This document shows, one piece after another, positions 1 to 6,463 of a DNA stretch of 8,971 nucleotides. The translations under genes were made by a program, and so were the position numbers. Origin of the DNA: JBOHWJ01 sp050736615 (lineage in GTDB: Bacteria > Desulfobacterota > Binatia > Binatales > Binataceae). The stretch spans positions 1 to 8,971 of the forward strand of contig JBOHWL010000214.1 of the NCBI GenBank assembly GCA_050736615.1, given 5' to 3'. Positions within the stretch are counted from its first letter, which is position 1; each line of letters opens with the position of its first letter. The notes beneath the pieces were generated by a model. The model was not told the origin of the DNA, did not search any database, and saw nothing but the letters and a program-made list of their open reading frames with translations.

Positions 1-179
1 GGTCCGTCCTCATCCCTCAGGTCATGGCGGATGCCGATTCGGTTGCGAAGTTCTTGCTCATGAAGAACGAGATGGTAAGCGGCTAGCGACCAGACCGGTC
101 GGCCGGCCAGCTTTACCAGTGCATGAACATAGTCGATGAGCTGAATGAGAGCATTTTGCGTGGACGATAACTCGCCCAT
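1..179 (-). CDS. N-terminal part of an unidentified protein, possibly a large helicase/AAA-type protein (cut by the window edge)
   Basis: An open frame runs from an ATG at 179-177 leftward to the edge with no stop (59 full codons). The start is supported by GGAG six bases upstream of the ATG on the minus strand. The peptide begins MGELSSTQNALIQLIDYVHA and continues with a predicted amphipathic helix, the motif LVLHEQELRNRIGI (about residues 39-52) and an acidic HDLRDEDG stretch. From memory, a similar pattern (a hydrophobic helix, a 'HE.EL..RIGI.HDL.DEDGP' block) occurs at the N terminus of some large superfamily I helicase-like AAA proteins. No Walker motif is inside the window, so the family is a guess. 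Codons and residue mix look like real protein, which is why this frame is preferred to the short plus-strand frame ending at 86. It is transcribed divergently from the acyltransferase. Confidence 0.6.
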   Translation of the reverse strand, partial: MGELSSTQNALIQLIDYVHALVKLAGRPVWSLAAYHLVLHEQELRNRIGIRHDLRDEDG

Positions 180-292
180 CGGCGGCTCCGCACTCCCTTC
201 GGTTCGCTCACTGCGACTCAGTATATCTTTCGTATCAGATTCGCCCTTGAGACCATGCTGGACCGATGTTTCTCTTCTCGACTCTCTTGATT

Positions 293-315
293 GAATGGAG
301 CTGCATACTCCATTC
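293..315. repeat. Perfect inverted repeat (8-bp arms, 7-base loop)
   Basis: GAATGGAG at 293-300 and CTCCATTC at 308-315 are exact reverse complements around the loop CTGCATA. No T-run follows on either strand, so it is not an obvious intrinsic terminator. It lies about 115 bases upstream of the minus-strand start, so it could be an operator or part of that gene's leader RNA. Confidence 0.5.
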
Positions 316-380
316 GAGCCTTCCGACTCACTATCTCCGGGCGGGTTATCGTTCATCCGCTAATCTCCGGTGCATCCGCC

Positions 381-487
381 TTGACGTTTGACCAATCGCC
401 ATTATGTCACACGAAGTTGCGACAAAGCACCGAAGTTTATGTCATACGGCGTATCTTCGCCTCATTGACCATTCGGACACGTGTTCG
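381..487. repeat. Cluster of short direct repeats (TTATGTCA, CGAAGTT, TTGACC)
   Basis: Three motifs each occur twice: TTATGTCA at 402-409 and 437-444, CGAAGTT at 412-418 and 431-437, and TTGACC at 388-393 and 465-470. In between is GCGACAAAG (419-427), and the block ends with CGGACACGTGTTCG (474-487), palindromic except for one mismatched pair. So much repetition within 110 non-coding bases suggests several binding sites for one protein. Multi-site arrays of TGTCA/TGACC-like words are seen at the ends of Tn7/Tn5053/Tn552-type transposons. An operator array for the divergent promoters is the other reading. Confidence 0.4.
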
Positions 488-641
488 CACAGCTTTGTTG
501 ACTGGGTGATCGGTTGAGAATTTCGGGCAAGGGCTATAGACGCTTTCGCGCTCGCCTATCCTTGGCGGGTGCGGCGCTTGTCATAACGGCGCCAAACCGT
601 TAAGCGAGACCATCGGTCGGTATTGATCGTGAGATGCGGTC

Positions 642-647
642 TATAAT
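642..647 (+). promoter_or_regulatory. Candidate -10 box of the acyltransferase gene
   Basis: A consensus TATAAT lies 24 bases upstream of the ATG at 672. A good -35 box at normal spacing is not seen: TTGATC at 623-628 is only 13 bases away. If used, transcription would begin near 654, downstream of the alternative GTG at 648, favouring 672 as the start codon. Confidence 0.35.
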
Positions 648-671
648 GTGGCAACGAGGGTCGGTGTTTTG

Positions 672-1427
672 ATGGGGCAGGATGCGCAAGCGCGGTTGAT
701 CAGGGTGCGGCCGCTGGGTCGGCTGCATGCGCTATGGGGCGTGATTGCAACCTTGCTGGTGGTGCTCTACACGGCCATTTTGGCGCCGGTGGCGGCGGTG
801 GTCGCCTTTTACAACCATGGCCATCCGGTCACCATCGTCGCGCGTATCTGGACCTGGCTGATTTTTCGCACCAGCGCGGTCACCATCGACTTGCGGGGAT
901 TGGAGAATCTCGCTGGCCTTGACAGCTTCGTGATGGTCGCCAACCATCAGAGCTTCTTCGATATTTTCGCTATCCTGCGCATTATTCCCCGCGAAGTCCG
1001 TTTCATCGCCAAACGCGAACTGACGCGGATTCCGGTGTTCGGCTTCGCGATGCGCAAATCGGGGAATATCATCGTCGATCGCAAAAGCGGCGGACAGGCA
1101 ATTCGGCGTTCCTTGTCGGCGGTCCAGCACGGCTACAGCATCTGCGTCTTCGCCGAGGGCAAACGCTACCTCGACAATCGCGTTCATCAGTTCGAGGAAG
1201 GCGCCGCCTGGCTGGCAATTGCGACCCAGTTGCCGTGCGTGCCGGCCGCAATCAGCGGTACCCACGCGATTATGCCGCGCGGCGCGAAATTCGTGGTGCC
1301 CGGACGCACGATGCGGATAAGTTTGGGCAAACCAATCCCGACACATGGGTTAAAAGGTTCGGATCGGAAAGAACTTACGCGCGAATTGGAAGCGCGCGTT
1401 CAAGCATTATTCGTTCCCGAATTGTAG
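672..1427 (+). CDS. 1-acyl-sn-glycerol-3-phosphate acyltransferase family protein (PlsC-like)
   Basis: A membrane acyltransferase of the PlsC/LPLAT family, expected to acylate the sn-2 position of lysophosphatidic acid in phospholipid synthesis; a paralogue acting on another lysolipid is possible. The ATG at 672 gives 251 residues, a normal length. GAGGG lies 11 bases upstream; an in-frame GTG at 648 overlaps a TATAAT box and is less likely. A hydrophobic segment (about residues 23-47) precedes the catalytic NHQSFFD motif (H92, D97; HX4D). The second block is KRELTRIPVFGFAMRKSGNI (about 114-133). The third motif reads FAEGKR (160-165) instead of the usual FPEGTR and is followed by FEEGAAWLA. 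The VPAAISGTHAIMPRG block (about 190-204) matches the fourth family motif. It stands alone: a palindrome and about 260 bases separate it from queA. The family is clear; the exact substrate is not. Confidence 0.9.
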   Translation: MGQDAQARLIRVRPLGRLHALWGVIATLLVVLYTAILAPVAAVVAFYNHGHPVTIVARIWTWLIFRTSAVTIDLRGLENLAGLDSFVMVANHQSFFDIFAILRIIPREVRFIAKRELTRIPVFGFAMRKSGNIIVDRKSGGQAIRRSLSAVQHGYSICVFAEGKRYLDNRVHQFEEGAAWLAIATQLPCVPAAISGTHAIMPRGAKFVVPGRTMRISLGKPIPTHGLKGSDRKELTRELEARVQALFVPEL

Positions 1428-1687
1428 CCTGGCTCCGCGCACAAGACGCCTCTGCGCAAGCCCATCTGTCATTCCGAGCAAAGGCTGCTGGAGCGAGGAA
1501 TCCCGGAGAAAAAACTCTGCACACACAGAAACTTCCGGGATTCCTCGCGACGGCTCGGAATGACAGCTAGGATTTTTGCGCAAATCCGTAACGCTTGTTT
1601 TTGCCCGATCATCCAGACAAATTTATTAAGCTCATGCCGGCTCCGATCGCGCATGAACCACGCCGCGAAATCGCGGCCTCCCGTTAG
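1428..1687. other. Intergenic region before queA
   Basis: These 260 bases hold the long palindrome at 1466-1566 and then about 120 bases leading into queA. No protein-coding frame is convincing. The queA promoter presumably lies in the AT-richer part near 1590-1630 (TTGTTT at 1595-1600), but I see no pair of boxes with good spacing. Confidence 0.5.
1466..1566. repeat. Two-tier palindromic element (dispersed-repeat/MITE-like)
   Basis: The outer arms CTGTCATTCCGAGC (1466-1479) and GCTCGGAATGACAG (1553-1566) are exact reverse complements of 14 bases. Nested inside are a second perfect 15-base pair, GCGAGGAATCCCGGA (1493-1507) and TCCGGGATTCCTCGC (1534-1548), and a 26-base loop. The words GTCATTCCGAGC and GCGAGGAATC are, from memory, typical of a palindrome scattered through many environmental bacterial genomes between genes. 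It follows the acyltransferase stop by 39 bases, so the folded RNA could also end or protect that transcript. No transposase is attached. Confidence 0.8.
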
Positions 1688-2707
1688 ATGCGGCTTAATG
1701 AACTCGACTACGAACTCCCGCCCGAACTGATCGCGCAAGAACCACTTAAGCGGCGCGATGAAGCGCGCCTGATGGTGCTTGATCGCCGCGGCCATGCGAT
1801 CACGCATGCGCGTTTCTATAAGTTGGTGCGTTATCTGCGCGAGGGCGACCTGCTGGTGCTCAACAACACCCGCGTATTCCCCGCCCGCCTGCTTGCCCAT
1901 AAAGAATCGGGCGGCGCGGTTGAGTTATTGATGGTGCGGCCGGCGGAAGCGCCGGACGGAGCTTGGCTGGCGTTGATTCGCACTCACCGCCAAATCAGGG
2001 AAGGCACGCGCCTGCTCCTGAATGACGGATACGCGCTGAGAATCGCGGGCTATCAACGGCCGGGGCGGCCCGTGCTGATGAGCGACGATCACGTGCCGAT
2101 CAGCGAAATCATAGCGCGCGTGGGAGTTCCGGCGTTGCCGCACTATATCCGGCGGCCACCCACGGCGGACGACGTGCGCGATTATCAAACCGTCTATGCC
2201 GGGCAAAACGGCGCGGTCGCGGCGCCGACCGCGGGCCTGCATTTTACCGAAGAATTGATGCGCGAGTTGGCCGGTGCGGGTGTGCGCACGGCATTTTTGA
2301 CGCTCCATATTGGTCCGGGCACTTTCACGCCGTTGCGCACCAACGAAGTTGAAGCTCATTCGATGGAAGCCGAATGGTACACGATGCCGCGGGAAACCCT
2401 GGGTGCCCTCGAACTGGCGCGCCGCACCGGCGGACGCATAGTCGGCGTCGGCACTAGCAGCGCCCGCGCCCTCGAATCCTGGGCCATTACGGGTGACGTC
2501 GAAGGTTTTACCGGGCTCTTTATTCACCCCGGCTTTCGCTTCAAGGCGATTGACGGAATGGTGACGAACTTCCATATGCCGCGCAGCACCGTGCTGGCCC
2601 TGGTGATGGCGTTGGCGGGCCGTGACTTCCTGTTACAGGCGTACGCCGAGGCCATCCGTCATCGCTATCGCTTCCTCAGCTATGGCGACGCGATGCTGGT
2701 ACTTTAA
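1688..2707 (+). CDS. queA: S-adenosylmethionine:tRNA ribosyltransferase-isomerase QueA
   Basis: QueA moves the ribosyl part of S-adenosylmethionine onto preQ1 already in the wobble position (34) of tRNAs reading NAY codons, giving epoxyqueuosine, the penultimate step of queuosine synthesis. The 339 residues match the usual 340-355. The N terminus MRLNELDYELPPELIAQ fixes the start at 1688, although only a weak ribosome binding site precedes it. Family blocks follow in order: GDLLVLNNTRVFPARL (53-68), GVPALPHYIRR (146-156), APTAGLHFTEEL (179-190), LTLHIGPGTFTPLR (205-218), VEAHSMEAEWY (221-231), VGVGTSSARALE (252-263), TNFHMPRST (293-301) and the C-terminal YRFLSYGDAM (327-336). It is cytoplasmic. 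The stop overlaps the tgt start by one base (TAATG), so the two are translationally coupled. Confidence 0.97.
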   Translation: MRLNELDYELPPELIAQEPLKRRDEARLMVLDRRGHAITHARFYKLVRYLREGDLLVLNNTRVFPARLLAHKESGGAVELLMVRPAEAPDGAWLALIRTHRQIREGTRLLLNDGYALRIAGYQRPGRPVLMSDDHVPISEIIARVGVPALPHYIRRPPTADDVRDYQTVYAGQNGAVAAPTAGLHFTEELMRELAGAGVRTAFLTLHIGPGTFTPLRTNEVEAHSMEAEWYTMPRETLGALELARRTGGRIVGVGTSSARALESWAITGDVEGFTGLFIHPGFRFKAIDGMVTNFHMPRSTVLALVMALAGRDFLLQAYAEAIRHRYRFLSYGDAMLVL

Positions 2708-3831
2708 TGCCTGACAGCCCGATCGCCTTTGAGATATGCGCACGCGACGATATGGCCAGGATGGGTCGCCTCGCCACATCGCATGGCGAGGTGCGGACGC
2801 CCGCGTTTATGCCGGTCGGAACACGTGCCGCAGTCAAAGCGATGGCGCCCGACGAACTTCGCGCGCTGGGCTATCGGATGGTGCTGGCCAACGCCTATCA
2901 TCTGGCGGTGCGGCCTGGCGCGGACCTGGTGAAAGAGATGGGCGGCCTGGCGCGTTTCATGGGATTCGCGGGCGCGACGCTGACTGATTCGGGCGGCTTT
3001 CAGGCCATGAGCCTCGCCAAAATCAATGCGATCGGCGAAAACGGTATCCGCTTTCGATCCCATCTGGATGGCTCAGCGGTGAACCTGACGCCGGAAAGCG
3101 CGGTGGAAATCCAGGAAAAAATCGGCGCCGATATCATGATGGCGCTGGACGAATGCACCGCTTATTCAATTGATCATGGGCGCGCTCACGCTTCCGCCGA
3201 ATTGACCGCGGGCTGGGCGGAGCGCTGCGCGGCGGCGCGCCGTGGTGGCGGGCAAGCCCTGTTCGGCATTGTGCAAGGGAGCATTTACGCCGACCTTCGC
3301 CGCATGAGCGCGGCGCAGATAACCGCCATTGGATTTGACGGCTATGCGACGGGCGGGCTTTCGGTGGGTGAACCAAAGCCGGCGATGCTCGAAATGGCGG
3401 CGCTGAGCGCTTCCCTGCTGCCAGATGAAAAGCCGCGTTACCTGATGGGCGTCGGCACGCCGCAAGACCTCCTGGCCGCGATCGCGATGGGCTACGATAT
3501 GTTCGATTGCGTCCTGCCGACCCGCAACGCCCGCAATGGCGGCGCCTTTACCAGTGAAGGGCCGGTTTCGATCAAGCAGGCCCGCTATGCTCGCGACCAA
3601 CGGCCGCTGGACCCCCGCTGCGATTGCCGCTGCTGCACCCATCTGTCGCGCGCCTACCTGCGTCATCTTCATGTATCGGGTGAGATACTGGCGGCACGCG
3701 CTTTGACGGAGCACAATCTATATTTCTATGGCGGCTTGATGCGTGAGGCTCAAGCTGCTATCGCATCTCGCACTTATCGAACCTTCGCCGCGTATATGAC
3801 GAATGCAATGCGGGCAACGGCTGAGGCTTAA
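2707..3831 (+). CDS. tgt: tRNA-guanine transglycosylase Tgt
   Basis: Tgt swaps guanine 34 of tRNA-Asp, -Asn, -His and -Tyr for the queuosine precursor preQ1, the step just before QueA. At 374 residues it has the normal bacterial length. TDSGGFQ (93-99) carries the general acid/base D94; DECT (148-151) contributes to base binding; FGIVQGS (186-192) and GYATGGLSVGEP (212-223) form the binding pocket; MFDCVLPTRNARNG (265-278) carries the nucleophile D267. The zinc site is C305, C307, C310 and H336 (CDCRCC followed by a His 26 residues later). No catalytic or metal residue is missing. The ATG at 2707 shares a base with the queA stop. A small hairpin and 74 bases separate it from yajC, and one transcript through secD is likely. 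Confidence 0.97.
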   Translation: MPDSPIAFEICARDDMARMGRLATSHGEVRTPAFMPVGTRAAVKAMAPDELRALGYRMVLANAYHLAVRPGADLVKEMGGLARFMGFAGATLTDSGGFQAMSLAKINAIGENGIRFRSHLDGSAVNLTPESAVEIQEKIGADIMMALDECTAYSIDHGRAHASAELTAGWAERCAAARRGGGQALFGIVQGSIYADLRRMSAAQITAIGFDGYATGGLSVGEPKPAMLEMAALSASLLPDEKPRYLMGVGTPQDLLAAIAMGYDMFDCVLPTRNARNGGAFTSEGPVSIKQARYARDQRPLDPRCDCRCCTHLSRAYLRHLHVSGEILAARALTEHNLYFYGGLMREAQAAIASRTYRTFAAYMTNAMRATAEA

Positions 3832-3857
3832 AGGTGAGAAGGGCGCGCTGAAGCGGG

Positions 3858-3874
3858 ACGCCTGACGCAGGCGT
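3858..3874. repeat. Short perfect hairpin between tgt and yajC
   Basis: ACGCCTG (3858-3864) and CAGGCGT (3868-3874) pair perfectly around a 3-base loop. The bases after it (GTTGAGGAAAC) hold no U-run, so it is unlikely to be a strong intrinsic terminator. It sits 31 bases ahead of the yajC start and could be a processing or attenuation site within the operon. Confidence 0.45.
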
Positions 3875-3905
3875 GTTGAGGAAACAGTTTTGCACAGGAA
3901 TCTCA

Positions 3906-4265
3906 ATGTGGGTTGAAGGAATCGCGTGGGCGCAGGCGGCAAGCTCTGGAGGCGCCCAAAATACGTTCGACCAGGTAATCTACGGGCCTATTCTGCCTCT
4001 GATCATCATTGTCGCGGTCATCTATTTTCTGATGATCAGGCCCCAGAGCAAACGCGCCAGCGATCATCAGAAGATGGTCAACGCACTTAAGCGCAATGAC
4101 GAAGTGGTGACTGCGGGCGGTCTGATCGGCCGTATCGCCGAGCTTGGCGACAAGCTGGTCACCCTGGAAATTGCACAGGGCGTGCGCGTGCGGGTCGAAC
4201 GCGGGCAAATCTCGGCACTGTCGAGCTATGGCAAAGGGCCGGTTAAAAAAGAGAAAAGCGAATAG
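3906..4265 (+). CDS. yajC: Preprotein translocase subunit YajC
   Basis: YajC is a small inner-membrane protein that joins SecD and SecF in the holotranslocon and aids Sec-dependent export. The ATG at 3906 has AGGAA five bases upstream and gives 119 residues, normal for the family; a GTG at 3873 in the same frame would add an unlikely 11-residue extension. A short N-terminal segment is followed by one membrane helix (about 26-44, IYGPILPLIIIVAVIYFLM), then the family signature RPQSKR (45-50), LKRNDEVVTAGGLIGRI (61-77) and a basic cytoplasmic tail ending GPVKKEKSE. It stands in the standard place directly before secD, 33 bases away. Confidence 0.95.
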   Translation: MWVEGIAWAQAASSGGAQNTFDQVIYGPILPLIIIVAVIYFLMIRPQSKRASDHQKMVNALKRNDEVVTAGGLIGRIAELGDKLVTLEIAQGVRVRVERGQISALSSYGKGPVKKEKSE

Positions 4266-4298
4266 CGCGCCGTCGCGGGCGCGGTGCGGAAATAATAG

Positions 4299-5957
4299 GT
4301 GAACACGCAAAACCCAATTCCAATAGCAATCCTGCTCGGCCTCGGCGTCATCTTTTTGTATTTGCACTTCAGCAATGGCAGCGGCAAGCTCCGTCTGTAT
4401 TTGGCCGCCGCGTTAATGATTGCGGCGATCGTACTGTTGGTGCCAAGTTTCAGTCCAACGCTGCCCGAATGGATGCAGCCGCTCGATGGCCTGCCGAAAA
4501 TCCAACTTGGCTTGGACCTCCAGGGCGGGACTCATCTCCTGCTCGAAGTCAAGATTGAGGACGCGGTAAAAACCGCGCTCAGACGGCGCGGCGATGACCT
4601 TAAGCGCGATCTCGCTAGCAGTAAGCTTAATCTTCAGGGTCTAGCGCTCAACAACCAAGGGGCGTTGCTGGTTCAACTGAAGAACGGCGATGAGACCTCG
4701 GCCTTTCTCGACGTACTAAACCGGCAATTTCCCGACCTGACCGTTGCTCGTGGCCAAGGCAAGGGTCCGGGCCCCGCCTACCTGCTCAACTTCAAGCCGC
4801 AGGAACTGACCCAGGTGAAGAACAACGCCATGGACCAGGCGCTGGAAACGATCCGTAATCGTATCGACCAGCTCGGCGTGCGCGAGACCGCCGTCGAAAA
4901 AGAAGGCCAGAACGACATCGTGGTCCAATTACCCGGTATTCAGGACCCCGAGCAAGCCAAGGAATTGATCGGCAAGACGGCGGTGCTCGAGTTCAAGCTG
5001 ATCGACGATAATCATAATATCGCCGATGCGGTGAGGAATGGACCGCCGCCGGGCGACGAGATCCTCTATGGCCAGCCGCAGGCGGGTGGCGCCGAGCCTT
5101 ATCTGGTCGAAAAGCCAGTACTGATGTCCGGGGATACCGTAACCGACGCGCGCGTGCGTCCGGGGGGTAATCTCGAAGGTCCTTACGTCACAGTTGATCT
5201 GGATCGGCGCGGCGCGGAGATTTTCGCTGCTCTGACGACGCAGAATGTCGGCCGCCACCTCGCGATCATTCTCGACAATACGGTCTATTCCGCGCCGGTC
5301 ATCAAGGAACCAATCCCGGGCGGGCACGTCCAGATAACCGGCGATTTTTCCTTTGACGACGCGCATCAATTGGCGATTGTATTGCGTTCGGGCGCCTTGC
5401 CCGCGCCGGTACAGATCATCGAAGAACGCACGGTGGGGCCGTCGCTCGGGCGCGATTCGATCCTGCAGGGCGAGCTGTCATTCGCGGTTGGGGCGATTGC
5501 GGTGCTGGCCTTTATGGCGATTTATTACAGCGGCGCCGGCATCGTCGCCGACTTTGGCTTGACGCTCAATATCCTGCTGCTGGTCTGCGTGATGGCGGCG
5601 TTGGAGGCGACGCTGACGTTGCCGGGAATCGCCGGAATCGTGCTGACCCTGGGCATGTCGGTTGATGCCAACGTGTTGGTGAATGAACGCATGCGTGAAG
5701 AATTGCGCGCCGGCAAAACCCCGCGAGAAGCTGTCAAAATCGGCTACGAACGCGCTTGGGGCGCGATCCGCGACTCCAACATTTCAACGTTTGTCGCGGG
5801 TCTGATTCTGTTTCAGTTCGGGACAGGCCCGGTCAAGGGCTTCGCCGTCACACTATGCGTGGGTGTGTTGACCGGCGTGTTCTCCTGTTTCGTGGTCACG
5901 CGCGCATGGTACGACCATAAGATTGCAATTCGAAGATTAAACACCATTAGTGTGTAA
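4299..5957 (+). CDS. secD: Protein translocase subunit SecD
   Basis: SecD uses the proton-motive force, with SecF, to pull preproteins out of SecYEG on the periplasmic side. The frame starts at GTG 4299 with a poor ribosome binding site and encodes 552 residues. The P1 region begins with KIQLGLDLQGGTHLLLEV (67-84). IRNRIDQLGVRETAVE (185-200) and AIILDNTVYSAPVI (322-335) are clear family blocks. The membrane part (about 392-535) holds GMSVDANVLVNER (452-464), with D456 as the conserved proton-relay Asp, and RDSNISTFVAGLILFQFGTG (491-510). It ends AWYDHKIAIRRLNTISV, a normal SecD tail, so it is not a SecDF fusion. Two things are odd: an extra hydrophobic segment (about 7-24) before the usual first helix (31-49), and no secF downstream. 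Confidence 0.96.
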   Translation: MNTQNPIPIAILLGLGVIFLYLHFSNGSGKLRLYLAAALMIAAIVLLVPSFSPTLPEWMQPLDGLPKIQLGLDLQGGTHLLLEVKIEDAVKTALRRRGDDLKRDLASSKLNLQGLALNNQGALLVQLKNGDETSAFLDVLNRQFPDLTVARGQGKGPGPAYLLNFKPQELTQVKNNAMDQALETIRNRIDQLGVRETAVEKEGQNDIVVQLPGIQDPEQAKELIGKTAVLEFKLIDDNHNIADAVRNGPPPGDEILYGQPQAGGAEPYLVEKPVLMSGDTVTDARVRPGGNLEGPYVTVDLDRRGAEIFAALTTQNVGRHLAIILDNTVYSAPVIKEPIPGGHVQITGDFSFDDAHQLAIVLRSGALPAPVQIIEERTVGPSLGRDSILQGELSFAVGAIAVLAFMAIYYSGAGIVADFGLTLNILLLVCVMAALEATLTLPGIAGIVLTLGMSVDANVLVNERMREELRAGKTPREAVKIGYERAWGAIRDSNISTFVAGLILFQFGTGPVKGFAVTLCVGVLTGVFSCFVVTRAWYDHKIAIRRLNTISV

Positions 5958-5985
5958 TACAGCCGATCAAAGCTGAATACAGCTT
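5956..5985. repeat. Small hairpin and direct repeat just after secD
   Basis: AAGCTG (5970-5975) and CAGCTT (5980-5985) pair around the loop AATA, and AATACAGC is present twice (5956-5963 and 5976-5983), 20 bases apart. The stem is short and the sequence after it is only mildly T-rich, so termination here would be weak. It marks where the usual secD-secF run is broken. Confidence 0.35.
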
Positions 5986-6165
5986 GCGTACGATTTGTTG
6001 AATTGCACTTGGATGATTCGAACGGGAATGACTCGGGATTTGTTCGAAAAAGGACTCCATCCGGATGGCACCGGGCTGGCCAATTTGGCAGAATTGCGTG
6101 GCTTGGTTGAAGGCGCCGGATTATACGGCATGCGTTTCTCGTACACAGGGTCTTTCTGGACAACC

Positions 6166-6360
6166 ATGGCCGATAAGGACGACATTCTTTTGAATTCGCG
6201 GGAGGTCGCTTTTCTACTTGACCTCAGCCCGGACACGGTGAACGAACTGGCTCGCCGCAACGTCATTCCAGCGTTCAAAAAAGGACGCCAATGGCGGTTT
6301 CGCAAACGCGACATAACATCCGTCAAACGTCATCTGCGAGGCGTTAACGCCGCCGCGTAA
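6166..6360 (+). CDS. Small excisionase-family helix-turn-helix DNA-binding protein
   Basis: The 64 residues form a single MerR-like winged helix-turn-helix of the HTH_17/excisionase type. The core runs NSREVAFLLDLSPDTVNELA (10-29), the two DNA-binding helices, followed by the wing motif IPAFKKGRQWRFRKRDI (34-50) and a short basic tail. Such proteins act as recombination directionality factors of prophages and integrative elements, or as stand-alone regulators; nothing here shows an integrase, so its target is unknown. The ATG at 6166 was chosen because the HTH core begins just after it. The frame is open back to about 5995, and an ATG at 6013 would add 51 residues resembling nothing I recognise. 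The Shine-Dalgarno at 6157-6160 is weak. It occupies the place where secF would be expected. Confidence 0.75.
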   Translation: MADKDDILLNSREVAFLLDLSPDTVNELARRNVIPAFKKGRQWRFRKRDITSVKRHLRGVNAAA

Positions 6361-6363
6361 ACG

Positions 6364-6393
6364 TTGACAGGGTTCACGTTAGTTTAAGAAAAT
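6364..6393 (+). promoter_or_regulatory. Candidate sigma-70 promoter for the methyltransferase gene
   Basis: A perfect -35 box TTGACA (6364-6369) is followed after 18 bases by GAAAAT (6388-6393), a four-of-six match to the -10 consensus. It lies just past the HTH gene stop and about 70 bases ahead of the methyltransferase start. The leader RNA would be about 60 bases. Confidence 0.4.
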
Positions 6394-6463
6394 GGCGGCC
6401 TGACGCGCTGCGGCATCCGGTCTGTGCCTTTCTTCAAGTGAGCCAAACCCGAGGTATGAACCG

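Larger units (their letters stand above)
180..671. other. Divergent intergenic region with no convincing gene
   Basis: About 490 bases separate the minus-strand start at 179 from the acyltransferase start at 672. The only sizeable open frame (291-509, 72 codons) starts with TTG, lacks a ribosome binding site and resembles no family. What the region does hold is a perfect 8-bp hairpin at 293-315, repeated short motifs between 381 and 487, a small stem at 584-602 (TAACGG/CCGTTA around a 7-base loop) and a TATAAT box at 642-647. Promoters for both flanking genes should lie here. Confidence 0.6.

Noticed and set aside
3..86. 28-codon plus-strand frame ending in TAG at 86
   Set aside because: It could be the tail of a plus-strand gene, but the minus-strand frame in the same place has a start codon with GGAG in front and a better protein look.
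291..509. 72-codon open frame starting with TTG
   Set aside because: No ribosome binding site, odd composition, no family resemblance, and it runs through the hairpin and the repeat cluster.
623..647. TTGATC/TATAAT as a full sigma-70 promoter
   Set aside because: The spacer is only 13 bases, so only the -10 box was kept as a candidate.
732..1346. Long minus-strand open frame inside the acyltransferase
   Set aside because: Shadow of a GC-rich real gene; the plus strand carries clear family motifs.
1469..1900. Minus-strand open frame across the palindrome and queA start
   Set aside because: Runs through a repeat and the QueA N terminus; no family resemblance.
1688..3831. queA-tgt linkage to yajC-secD as a new system
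   Set aside because: This order is common and well known; all catalytic residues are normal.
5813..6326. Minus-strand open frames at the secD end and over the HTH gene
   Set aside because: Opposite strand carries SecD and a clear HTH core; composition of these frames is not protein-like.
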